NCBI RefSeq assembly: GCF_003515705.1
Contig: NZ_QWEH01000005.1
Span: 170,568 to 234,567 of the forward strand
Origin: Oceanobacillus profundus
GTDB taxonomy: Bacteria > Bacillota > Bacilli > Bacillales > Amphibacillaceae
DNA length: 64,000 nucleotides
Reading direction: 5' to 3'
The translations under genes and the position numbers were made by a program. This document shows, piece by piece, positions 54,419-62,052 of this stretch (the first letter of the stretch is position 1; the number at the start of each line of letters is the position of its first letter). The notes beneath the pieces were generated by a model. It was not told the DNA's origin. It saw nothing but the letters and a program-made list of their open reading frames with translations, and did not search any database.

Positions 54419-54958
54419 CTAAATGGACCGGTTAAATTCTATTAACCAGCAATCTCGTAGCTCACCTTCATGAAATTCATGCTTAGGTAAGATTCTAACT
54501 TTTTTAAATCCGCATTTTTCATAACATCTTATAGCTCGTGAATTTGTTCGTTGAGGGTCCATTATAACTCTATCAGCTCGCTTTTTCTCAAGTAAATAGT
54601 CTACCATTGAACGAACAAGTAATGTTCCAATTCCTTTATTCCAATATTCGGGTTCACCAATGAACTGATCCATTCCATAAGTAATTTCTTCCTGACTATA
54701 ATCATGTATTGTACTTGTTTTATTATTTACTTGATAAAATTGTATGTAGCCGATAGCTTTTGCTTTATATACAACAATGCATTTAACAACACCGTCATCC
54801 AGATTATAAAAATCATTATTGACTTTCTTTAGATCAAAAGGATTGTCCCTTCCTTCATAAAATTCAAGAACAGTAACGTTTGAAAGCCATCTAACCAACA
54901 AATGATTATCATTTGTTTGTAATGGACGAACCATTATATTCCCTTTTTCAAAAATCAC
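54419..54958 (-). CDS. GNAT acetyltransferase, AAC(6')-like
   Basis: 179 aa single GNAT domain: VRPLQTNDNHLLVRWLSN start, GYIQFYQV, ITYGMDQFIGEPEYWNKGIGTLLV (acetyl-CoA loop), VIMDPQRTNSRAIRCYEKCGFKKVR. The GMDQFIGEPEYWNKGIGT stretch resembles aminoglycoside 6'-N-acetyltransferases and related chromosomal GNATs. Drug resistance activity cannot be concluded. Start GTG 54958 with GAGGGTGAAA upstream. Confidence 0.8.
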   Translation of the reverse strand: MIFEKGNIMVRPLQTNDNHLLVRWLSNVTVLEFYEGRDNPFDLKKVNNDFYNLDDGVVKCIVVYKAKAIGYIQFYQVNNKTSTIHDYSQEEITYGMDQFIGEPEYWNKGIGTLLVRSMVDYLLEKKRADRVIMDPQRTNSRAIRCYEKCGFKKVRILPKHEFHEGELRDCWLIEFNRSI

Positions 54959-55038
54959 GGTTTCACCCTCTTTTTTTGAATTATGAATATTTATGCTATA
55001 CTAATTATAATTGAAAACATTGAAAAGCGGGGAATAAG

Positions 55039-55962
55039 ATGAAAAAAATCCAATCTGTTGCTTTAATAGGTTTAGGTGCAATTGGCGCTGCTTACGGTAG
55101 CAAATTACATACATTATTAGACAGCGATTTTACAGTTGTCGCAAGCAAGGATAGAATTAACCGCTACACAGCTAACGGACTAGATGTAGATAACACGATG
55201 TTTCATTTTAATTATAAAACGCCCGAGACAAATGCTGATCCTGTAGACCTCGTTATTTTTGCTGTGAAAAATGACCAGCTCGAACAGGCTCTTACTGATA
55301 TGAAATACTATATTGGCCCAGATACAATTATTCTATCACTCTTAAACGGAATATCTAGTGAAGAGGAAATCTATAATCGTAAACTAAATAACCATATCTT
55401 ATACAGCATGTGTGTTGGTATCGATGCAGTAAGAAGAGATAATCGTATTCGCTTTTCTAGTATCGGAAAAATCTGCTTCGGAGAAAAGGATCGAAGCCTC
55501 TCGAAGGATGTTCTTGCCGCAAAAGATTTGTTTGAACGCGCCGGTATTCCTTATGAGATACCAGAAGACATCTGGCATACAATTTGGGCAAAATTCATGT
55601 TTAACGTTGGTATTAACCAAGTTTCTGCCGTATTACGTGCACCTTATAAATATTTTCAGGAGGTACCTTCACTCCACGAGTGGATGGAACAGGCGATGTA
55701 CGAGGTTGTTGCCATCTCGCAAAAGGTGGGTGTGAATCTGACAGAAGCAGATGTCCATAGCTATCGACCAATTTTAATGAAGCTATCACCAGATGGGCAA
55801 ACCTCTATGCTTCAGGATATTGTAGAAGAACGTAAAACCGAAGTGGAGTATTTCGCTGGAAAAGTGTGTGAGCTTGGTAGAAAGTATGGCATTCCAACGC
55901 CAATTAACGACCAGCTTTATCAGTTGATCCTAATCATTGAGGATATGGCAAGCATAAAATAA
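55039..55962 (+). CDS. panE: ketopantoate reductase family protein (PanE/ApbA)
   Basis: 307 aa. NADPH-binding GLGAIGAAYG (10-19), VDLVIFAVKNDQLEQAL, then C-terminal helical domain with IWAKFMFNVGINQVSA (catalytic Lys) and PILMKLSPDGQTSMLQDIVEERKTEVEYFAGKV. It reduces 2-dehydropantoate to pantoate in CoA synthesis. No panBC neighbours, so it may be a paralogue with another 2-oxo acid substrate. Confidence 0.87.
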   Translation: MKKIQSVALIGLGAIGAAYGSKLHTLLDSDFTVVASKDRINRYTANGLDVDNTMFHFNYKTPETNADPVDLVIFAVKNDQLEQALTDMKYYIGPDTIILSLLNGISSEEEIYNRKLNNHILYSMCVGIDAVRRDNRIRFSSIGKICFGEKDRSLSKDVLAAKDLFERAGIPYEIPEDIWHTIWAKFMFNVGINQVSAVLRAPYKYFQEVPSLHEWMEQAMYEVVAISQKVGVNLTEADVHSYRPILMKLSPDGQTSMLQDIVEERKTEVEYFAGKVCELGRKYGIPTPINDQLYQLILIIEDMASIK

Positions 55963-55980
55963 CTACTGATAATTGTAGTA

Positions 55981-56014
55981 ATAGCAACTAATCAAACGTT
56001 TGATTAGTTGCTAT
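55981..56014. terminator. 34-bp perfect palindrome after panE
   Basis: The two 17-bp halves (55981-55997, 55998-56014) are exact reverse complements; centre AACGTT. CCATTTT follows on the plus strand, so it may act as an intrinsic terminator for panE or as an operator for the next gene (start 56041). Confidence 0.6.
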
Positions 56015-56040
56015 CCATTTTGGAAAAGGAGCATCCAAGC

Positions 56041-56508
56041 ATGACACAGTACATTTATATCGCTTCACCCATGAGATTACCTGTTGGTACGTTCGGTTTA
56101 AACCCAATCTCACCAGAACAACCAAACGTATTCGCAAGTGAGTTGGATTTTACACATTTACATTTTGAAAATAATTATGACAGTGAAAGTAAGGAACGTT
56201 TTTCCTACAGCCCTCACTTTTCTTTCAAACACCAAGTAACAACTACGAATAACTCGCTACCATTAAAGCACGAGTGGATCTCGACCAAACAATGGAATAG
56301 AAAAGAGTTTGAAAGGAAATGCTTAGCATTGCTCTATTCGTATTTGGAGAAAGCTGTTGGAACTGCATATGTCGTTGAATATTTCACCAGTATAAATGGA
56401 GAAGAGCATCTGCCGATTTCTGTAAAGCGTAAGAAACACTGGAAAGATATCAAGAAGCCCGATGATCTTATTATAGAGGATCGGGAATTCTGGGAAATCA
56501 CCTTATAG
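56041..56508 (+). CDS. hypothetical protein
   Basis: 155 aa from ATG 56041 (AAAGGAG 11 nt upstream; the frame is open from 56008). The sequence is soluble, rich in aromatic and charged residues: MTQYIYIASPMRLPVGTFG, LDFTHLHFENNYD, RFSYSPHFSFKHQV, then a basic-acidic tail VKRKKHWKDIKKPDDLIIED. No membrane helix, no signal peptide and no motif I can name. Immediately followed by repeat B copy 2. Coding is supported by the RBS and codon use. Confidence 0.7.
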   Translation: MTQYIYIASPMRLPVGTFGLNPISPEQPNVFASELDFTHLHFENNYDSESKERFSYSPHFSFKHQVTTTNNSLPLKHEWISTKQWNRKEFERKCLALLYSYLEKAVGTAYVVEYFTSINGEEHLPISVKRKKHWKDIKKPDDLIIEDREFWEITL

Positions 56509-56512
56509 AGGA

Positions 56513-56637
56513 TGTTCAAAAAGTCGGTGAAAATGACATATCGAGAACAGAGGACCATTGACTAACTCTTCCAACACGTCCTGTTGCACACGTTGAAGTC
56601 ACCACATCCTATGAAGCTCGTTGACTTGCTTTTTGAA
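56513..56637. repeat. dispersed repeat family B, copy 2
   Basis: A 125-bp element opening GTTCAAAAAGTCGGTGAAAA and closing GACTTGCTTTTTGAAC, ends inverted. The left third matches the copy at 28798-28962 (GAATGA..CATCGAGAACA); the interior is diverged. Confidence 0.72.
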
Positions 56638-56672
56638 CTCGCACTTCTAAGGAAAAGCCGCTCCCCCTCTTT

Positions 56673-56701
56673 TTGACATTTACTCCTAGAAGTTCTATAA
56701 T
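56673..56701 (+). promoter_or_regulatory. consensus sigma-A promoter of the ribosome-defence operon
   Basis: TTGACA (56673-56678), 17-nt spacer, TATAAT (56696-56701): both hexamers match consensus exactly. Transcription should start near 56708, about 470 nt before the first structural gene, so control must be post-initiation. Confidence 0.9.
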
Positions 56702-56745
56702 TAATATGATACGATAACAACTAATTTAAGGAGGATGGTTAAAAA

Positions 56746-56784
56746 ATGCATTCAATCAGATTACGTTCCCTAACTTTGAACTAA
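56746..56784 (+). CDS. regulatory leader peptide MHSIRLRSLTLN (ErmD-leader-like)
   Basis: A 12-codon ORF, ATG 56746 to TAA 56784, preceded by a strong TAAGGAGG about 11 nt upstream. The encoded MHSIRLRSLTLN resembles the ErmD leader MTHSMRLRFPTLNQ as I recall it: HS, a hydrophobic residue, RLR, then TLN. R-L-R is the established macrolide-dependent arrest motif (+x+) in ErmD and Msr leaders. It lies 38 nt after the predicted transcription start and is followed by terminator hairpins, so ribosome stalling on it probably controls read-through. Too short to be a structural protein. Confidence 0.85.
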   Translation: MHSIRLRSLTLN

Positions 56785-56826
56785 GTAATTTAATACGTTC
56801 AAAGACTCTGTTTGTATAGACAGGGT

Positions 56827-56850
56827 AAAGGGATTAGTCTGTCCTTTTTT
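56827..56850 (+). terminator. leader attenuator hairpin 1
   Basis: Stem 56827-56833 / 56842-56848 (one G-U), 8-nt loop, ending in six T, 43 nt after the leader-peptide stop. GACAG at 56819-56823 can instead pair with CTGTC at 56839-56843, which would break this hairpin. Confidence 0.6.
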
Positions 56851-56887
56851 AATCATCTTCATTTTGTATAATATATAGATAGGATGT

Positions 56888-56922
56888 AGAAAGGTGGGTT
56901 TATTCTGCCTTTCTTTATTTTT
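56888..56922 (+). terminator. leader attenuator hairpin 2
   Basis: 10-bp stem 56888-56897 / 56905-56914 (two G-U pairs), 7-nt loop, followed by TTATTTTTG. Second in the series of leader terminators. Confidence 0.6.
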
Positions 56923-57124
56923 GTGCTCTTTCAATGGAAAATTCGGTATCAGATACGCATCTGTAAATTTGTCATTCACATTTGTTAATGCCTATTTGGC
57001 ACCTATGTGGCAAGCAAGTTTCCTTCTGATAATTTCTTTCCATAATAGAAAGAGTCATTTCGTGGACAGCTATCTTAGCTTAACTCCTAACTGAATAAGG
57101 ACGGGGCTTCTTCCCTTTACTCTA

Positions 57125-57154
57125 AATCACAGGCAGACTGCCTGTGATTTTTTT
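57125..57154 (+). terminator. leader attenuator hairpin 3, just before the methyltransferase
   Basis: Perfect 11-bp stem (57125-57135 / 57139-57149) with a 3-nt loop and a long T-run, only 22 nt upstream of ATG 57177. As there is no gene end before it, it must act as an attenuator of this operon. Confidence 0.85.
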
Positions 57155-57176
57155 ATTGGAAAGGATGAGGTAAAAC

Positions 57177-58070
57177 ATGACTAAAAAAATGAAAACCGCA
57201 AAACGCGTCCATCAATATAACACTGCATTCCAGTGTCCAATTTGTCAAAGCGCTATGGAAGTTATCGACCCGAAGAGCTTCGTATGTTCCAAAAACCACA
57301 CATTTGATTTTGCCAAACAAGGTTATATCAATATGCTGACACATCAAGTTACTAGTCCGTATGGCAAGGAATTGTTTGAAGCAAGACAAAGAATTATTAC
57401 AAATAGCAGCTTATACACTATGCTGCATGACACTATCGCACATGTAATTAATCAACAACCATGCACATCAGCTGCTTCTCTGATGGTAGCAGATCTAGGT
57501 TGTGGAGAAGGATCTCATTTACAAGCAATTTTAGATAAGTGTATGCAGCCTAAAGTTACTGGTGTTGGTATTGATATTTCAAAAGAAGGAATTATTATGG
57601 CAGCAAAAAAACATGATACACCTACATGGCTTGTCGCGGATTTGGCCAAATCGCCACTTGCCGACAAAGCATGTTCCTTTATTTTAAATATCCTGTCGCC
57701 AGCTAATTATCGAGAATTCAAACGAATTTTATCGCCTGGCGGACTCGTTATCAAAGTAGTTCCTGGACCTAACTATCTCCGTGAATTACGAGAGATGCTT
57801 TCCCAAAAAACAAAGCATCACAATACAGAAACAGTAGATTTATTTAAAAGGCATTTTGACTTATTAGAAGTCATCCGTGTACAGGATACAAGAGAGCTTC
57901 ATCAAACAGCGATTGTAGATTTGGTCCGTATGACGCCACTAACTTGGACTTCCAATCAAGCACAAATCAAGCAATTTTATAGGCAGGATGCAGCTGCAAT
58001 CACAATTGACTTAGAAATATTAATCGGCACAAATGCATCAACCAGAAATTATATAGGGGGTAAAGCATAA
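57177..58070 (+). CDS. rlmA: 23S rRNA (guanine-N1) methyltransferase, RlmA family
   Basis: 297 aa. N-terminal zinc finger with FQCPICQSAME ... FVCSKNHTFDFAKQGYINML (Cys-Cys-Cys-His, residues 18-50), followed by a Rossmann methyltransferase domain: SAM motif VADLGCGEGSH (about 102-112), GIDISKEGI, and ILSPANYREFKRIL at the catalytic end. RlmA(I) methylates G745, RlmA(II)/TlrB G748 of 23S rRNA at the exit tunnel, a macrolide contact; TlrB gives tylosin resistance together with A2058 methylation. Which base is used here is not decided. RBS GGATGAGG; stop overlaps the ABC-F start by 1 nt. Confidence 0.87.
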   Translation: MTKKMKTAKRVHQYNTAFQCPICQSAMEVIDPKSFVCSKNHTFDFAKQGYINMLTHQVTSPYGKELFEARQRIITNSSLYTMLHDTIAHVINQQPCTSAASLMVADLGCGEGSHLQAILDKCMQPKVTGVGIDISKEGIIMAAKKHDTPTWLVADLAKSPLADKACSFILNILSPANYREFKRILSPGGLVIKVVPGPNYLRELREMLSQKTKHHNTETVDLFKRHFDLLEVIRVQDTRELHQTAIVDLVRMTPLTWTSNQAQIKQFYRQDAAAITIDLEILIGTNASTRNYIGGKA

Positions 58071-59536
58071 TGGAAAAAGTATGTTTGGAACTAGAAAATA
58101 TAGAACTCACCTTTTTTGATAAAGTCATCTTGGATATACCAAGACTAGCAGTACACCAATTTGATCGAATTGGCATCGTTGGTAAAAACGGAGCTGGAAA
58201 AAGTACATTATTAAAGCTCCTTCACGGACAAATTCAACCGGACAGAGGAGATGTGCATCGCTTTTCCGATTTTGGCTATTTCGACCAGTTGGCGGAACCA
58301 GTTGAAAAGGAGACGGACTATGAACTATTAGGGAAACTAGCCGTCCCTTCAACTGATATTCGTTATCTAAGCGGTGGAGAACAGACTCGTATGAAACTTG
58401 CCCAGCTGTTCTCCACGTATCATGAAGGACTATTAATTGACGAGCCGACTACGCATCTCGACACAACTGGAACAACTTTCTTTATCGATGAGTTAACGTA
58501 TTATTACGGAGCACTTGTACTTGTAAGCCATGACCGCTTTGTCTTAGATAAGCTTGTAACAAAAATCTGGGAAATTGAAGACGGAAAAGTAACCGAGTAT
58601 ACAGGAAATTTTTCAGATTATGTAGCGCAAAAGGAGCTCCAGCATAAACAGCAGCAAGAACAGCACGAAAAATATGTAAAAGAGAAAAATCGTCTCTTAA
58701 AAGCTGCTGAAGAAAAGATGAAGAAGGCAGAAAAAATAACAGATGCTAATAAGCGGATGGCAAAAAAGGATACAAAGGCAATGGCAAATCGAATGTTCGA
58801 GACAAAATCAAAAGGAACCAGTCAAAAAGCGGTTCAACGGGCAGCGAAAGGTATCGAACAACGTGTGGAACAGCTTGAAGCGGTGGACGCTCCAGAAAAG
58901 GAACGCTCCCTACATTTCCATCAAACAGCCGCACTCAAGCTTCATAACAAGTTTCCGATTATGGCAGATCGATTAACATTGGAAGTTGGAAATAACAGGA
59001 TTCTTAAAGAGGCGAGCTTTCAATTCCCATTAGGCAGTACAATCGCAATTACTGGAAAGAACGGCTCAGGAAAAACAACTTTACTCCAACATATTATACA
59101 GCATGGCGAAGGAATAAGCCTTTCTCCTAAAGCTGTGATTGGGGCTTATCACCAAATGAGCTACCAATTCGAAAAGGCTGAAACAGTCCTCGCCTATATG
59201 AAGGATAAAAGTGACTACAATGAAAGCAAGATTCGTGCAGTGCTTCATGCCATGAATTTTACAGGCAATGATCTGAAAAAGAAAACTTCTGCGTTAAGTG
59301 GTGGTGAAGCCATTCGACTGGTATTATGCCAGCTTTTCTTAGGAAGATACAATATACTCATTTTAGATGAGCCAACTAATTTTCTTGATATTTTTTGTAT
59401 CGAAGCACTAGAGCGATTTTTAAAGGCATATGAAGGAACGGTTATCCTCGTCTCACATGACCGTACGTTTACAGAGCGCGTTGCTGATACAGTCTATGTC
59501 CTAGAGGATCAGCAGCTGAAATTAACCGAGCTTTAA
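58070..59536 (+). CDS. ABC-F ribosomal protection protein, Msr-like
   Basis: 488 aa with two ABC cassettes and no membrane helices. First cassette: Walker A GKNGAGKST, signature YLSGGEQTRMK, Walker B GLLIDEPTTHLD; second: GKNGSGKTT, signature ALSGGEAIR, Walker B ILILDEPTNFLD. The interdomain linker (about 185-285) is a long charged coiled coil (KELQHKQQQEQHEKYVKEKN) that in antibiotic-resistance ABC-F proteins reaches the peptidyl transferase centre and ejects drugs. Length and layout match Msr(A). Translationally coupled to rlmA. Drug spectrum must be tested; macrolide is favoured by the leader. Confidence 0.9.
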   Translation: MEKVCLELENIELTFFDKVILDIPRLAVHQFDRIGIVGKNGAGKSTLLKLLHGQIQPDRGDVHRFSDFGYFDQLAEPVEKETDYELLGKLAVPSTDIRYLSGGEQTRMKLAQLFSTYHEGLLIDEPTTHLDTTGTTFFIDELTYYYGALVLVSHDRFVLDKLVTKIWEIEDGKVTEYTGNFSDYVAQKELQHKQQQEQHEKYVKEKNRLLKAAEEKMKKAEKITDANKRMAKKDTKAMANRMFETKSKGTSQKAVQRAAKGIEQRVEQLEAVDAPEKERSLHFHQTAALKLHNKFPIMADRLTLEVGNNRILKEASFQFPLGSTIAITGKNGSGKTTLLQHIIQHGEGISLSPKAVIGAYHQMSYQFEKAETVLAYMKDKSDYNESKIRAVLHAMNFTGNDLKKKTSALSGGEAIRLVLCQLFLGRYNILILDEPTNFLDIFCIEALERFLKAYEGTVILVSHDRTFTERVADTVYVLEDQQLKLTEL

Positions 59537-59564
59537 CGTTAACTATTCGAAAACGCTGCTCACC

Positions 59565-59596
59565 AAAAAGAGCTAAGGAGATTCTTAGCTCTTTTT
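59565..59596. terminator. bidirectional intrinsic terminator
   Basis: Perfect 13-bp arms (59565-59577, 59584-59596), 6-nt loop, A-run and T-run built in; between convergent abc-F and methyltransferase genes. Confidence 0.9.
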
Positions 59597-59601
59597 CCAA
59601 C

Positions 59602-60213
59602 TTAATTGCCAGCTCGATAAATGAGAAAACGTTCATATGGATTCGCTTCATATAGTCCAGGCAACTGGATTTCTTGTTTCAATTCAAATATTGTCTTATC
59701 CTCTAGAAAATACACATAATCTTCATGCGCATAGTATAGAATTAACTCTACCTCTCGATTCGATTCTTCAATTGAACGTAAAATCCGATTAATCACCTTC
59801 TGAAATATTTGAACGGAAAATGGATTAAAAAAGTAAAATCGATTATCCATGGGATCGATAATATATTCTTCTGCCAAGCAGCAAATAAACTCAATTGTAT
59901 CCTTCCTATTATTCGTATGCTGCAAATACTTTCTTAGGTTGACAATCGATTCCTGATAGAAATTTTCATCCATTTCAATCCCCTTCACAGATGCACGATA
60001 AAAATGATGGATATAGAAGTTCAACCTCCCTTTCCCACACCCATAATCCACAAAATGATCTTGTTCACTCACCTCATATTGCTGAAACAGTATTTCAAGT
60101 GCATGGTACGGTGTTGGTTCATACGGATTATACTGAATCGAGTCCGGGAAAGACAATTTCTTCTCTGGACCCGTCCGTACATGTAATAATTTATCAAATT
60201 TATAATCTATCAT
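59602..60213 (-). CDS. class I SAM-dependent methyltransferase
   Basis: 203 aa. SAM-binding motif I VDYGCGKGRLNFYI (about 53-66) with acidic GIEMDENFY after beta-2. NRFYFFNPFSVQIF occupies the position of motif IV (NPF rather than the NPPY of N6-adenine methylases). The N-terminal LHVRTGPEKKLSFPDS is characteristic of a small Bacillus family of unknown substrate. Convergent with the ABC-F gene; not obviously part of that operon because a strong terminator separates them. Confidence 0.78.
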   Translation of the reverse strand: MIDYKFDKLLHVRTGPEKKLSFPDSIQYNPYEPTPYHALEILFQQYEVSEQDHFVDYGCGKGRLNFYIHHFYRASVKGIEMDENFYQESIVNLRKYLQHTNNRKDTIEFICCLAEEYIIDPMDNRFYFFNPFSVQIFQKVINRILRSIEESNREVELILYYAHEDYVYFLEDKTIFELKQEIQLPGLYEANPYERFLIYRAGN

Positions 60214-60406
60214 AAGCCCTTCTCTTTTCTAAAAATTAGGTTATTATCCGAATTTAATTAGCAGTAATCCTTACTTTGCAATTAAATGAAAAAATTAAAT
60301 TTTAAAAAACTCAAACTTCCCCTTCTATCATACATATAACCGTTAATCATTGCCAATCCTATCAGTAGATAACGAAATCTTAAATTGTGAACTTTCCTTA
60401 TTTAGG

Positions 60407-60432
60407 GTTTCATTATTTTTCAAAACGGGTAT
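60407..60432 (+). promoter_or_regulatory. putative sigma-B promoter of the betaine transporter
   Basis: GTTTCA (60407-60412), 14-nt spacer, GGGTAT (60427-60432), close to sigma-B consensus GTTTAA/GGGTAT. TATAAT overlapping the -10 could also serve sigma-A. B. subtilis opuD is a sigma-B regulon member. Confidence 0.6.
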
Positions 60433-60485
60433 AATAATCCGTATGCTTATTACACATATGTCAAATTTATTCTTAGGGGGGAATC

Positions 60486-61991
60486 ATGAAGCGTATTTCA
60501 AAGGTTTTTTACATAGCTGTAGCGTTAGTTATTATTTCTGTTATTCTGGGAGCATCTTTTCCTACCCAGTTTGAACAAATAACAAATAATGTTAAAAATT
60601 TTGTTTCTACAACTTTTGGTTGGTATTATATGCTGCTCATGTCAGCATTAGTTATCTTTGCAATCATTATTGCATTTAGCCCTTATGGGAGAATTCGTCT
60701 TGGAAAAGATCATGAAAAACCGGATTTTTCCACAGGCTCTTGGATTGCCATGCTATTCTCAGCTGGTATGGGAATTGGTCTTGTCTTTTACGGATCTGCA
60801 GAACCTCTTTTCCACTATGTTTCAAATGCTCCAGAAGCAGAGCTTGGCACTGCAGAGGCCTTTAAAGAAGGTTTAGCGTATTCTTACTTTCATTGGGGTC
60901 TTCATGTATGGGCGATGTATGGTATTGTCGCGCTTGCACTTGCCTTCTTTCAATTTCGAAAAGGTATGCCTGGATTAATTTCTTCTACACTAAGGCCTTT
61001 ATTTGGAGACCGTATGAATGGTCCATTAGGTACATTAATCGATGTACTAGCTGTTTTTGCTACCGTATTCGGTGTTGCGACCTCACTTGGGTTTGGTGCA
61101 GTTCAAATTAACGCCGGATTATCACATTTATTCGGAGTTGAAATTGGATTTATTCCACAGCTAGTTATTATTTTAATCGTAACCGTATTATTCATGATGT
61201 CAGCTTGGTCTGGTTTAAGTAAAGGAATCAAATATTTATCCAACTTAAATATGATTCTTGCTATACTAGTCTTTATTGTTGTGGTTATTCTCGGGCCGAC
61301 ATTACTCATTCTAAATATGTTTACAGAAACATTCGGCCTTTATATACAAAAAATTGTGCAAATGAGCTTTAAAACAGCCCCACTTGAAGGTGATAATCGT
61401 GGATGGTTAGATTCGTGGACCATCTTCTACTGGGCATGGTGGATCTCATGGGCGCCATTTGTAGGAATGTTTATCGCACGAGTATCCCGAGGACGTACTA
61501 TCCGTCAATTTCTTATGGGCGTTATGGTCATCCCTACGTTAGTTGTTTCTGTTTGGTTTGCAGCATTTGGAACAACAGCTGGTAACGTTCAAGATAATGG
61601 AACAAACATTGCACAATTTGATACAGAGTTGGTATTGTTTAACATGTTTGATCAGTTACCACTCTCATTTCTTTTATCGATCCTTGCAATATTATTAATT
61701 GCATCATTCTTTATTACATCAGCCGATTCAGCAACCTTTGTTTTAGGAATGCAATCAACTCGCGGTTCCTTAACTCCACCAAACAATGTAAAAATTATTT
61801 GGGGTGTATCCCAGTCAACAGTAGCATTAATTTTGCTCTATGTTGGTGGTCTAACAGCATTACAAAACACAATCATTATTGCTGCATTACCATTTTCCTT
61901 TGTCATGATTCTAATGGGAATTGCGTTATACAAAGCGCTTAATGCAGAAGTCAGGTTAATGACCAAGAAGAAGGCCTTACAGAAGAAATAG
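60486..61991 (+). CDS. opuD: BCCT family glycine betaine transporter
   Basis: 501 aa, 12 membrane helices. The sodium-coupled signature SAGMGIGLVFYGSAEP (residues about 93-108), WGLHVWAMYG, and the aromatic box region WTIFYWAWWISWAPFVGMFIARVSRGRT identify BCCT; the last stretch is the diagnostic helix 8 motif. It imports glycine betaine with Na+ under hyperosmotic stress. GGGGGG site upstream; ends with its own terminator. Confidence 0.93.
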   Translation: MKRISKVFYIAVALVIISVILGASFPTQFEQITNNVKNFVSTTFGWYYMLLMSALVIFAIIIAFSPYGRIRLGKDHEKPDFSTGSWIAMLFSAGMGIGLVFYGSAEPLFHYVSNAPEAELGTAEAFKEGLAYSYFHWGLHVWAMYGIVALALAFFQFRKGMPGLISSTLRPLFGDRMNGPLGTLIDVLAVFATVFGVATSLGFGAVQINAGLSHLFGVEIGFIPQLVIILIVTVLFMMSAWSGLSKGIKYLSNLNMILAILVFIVVVILGPTLLILNMFTETFGLYIQKIVQMSFKTAPLEGDNRGWLDSWTIFYWAWWISWAPFVGMFIARVSRGRTIRQFLMGVMVIPTLVVSVWFAAFGTTAGNVQDNGTNIAQFDTELVLFNMFDQLPLSFLLSILAILLIASFFITSADSATFVLGMQSTRGSLTPPNNVKIIWGVSQSTVALILLYVGGLTALQNTIIIAALPFSFVMILMGIALYKALNAEVRLMTKKKALQKK

Positions 61992-61995
61992 AATT

Positions 61996-62037
61996 AAAAA
62001 TCCCCTTAAAGAGCGGAAACTCTTAAAGGGGTTTTTT
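61996..62037. terminator. bidirectional intrinsic terminator
   Basis: 18-nt arms (61996-62013, 62020-62037) with a single internal mismatch, flanking A- and T-runs; between convergent opuD and ddl. Confidence 0.88.
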
Positions 62038-62052
62038 AATTTGCTAATGGGT

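Noticed and set aside
54419..54958. Aminoglycoside resistance gene
   Set aside because: GNAT motif similarity to AAC(6') is too general; no mobile context. Called only as AAC(6')-like.
56894..57094. 66-codon ORF in the rlmA leader
   Set aside because: GTG start sits inside a terminator hairpin arm, no convincing RBS, composition unlike a protein; kept only as a possibility in the leader finding.
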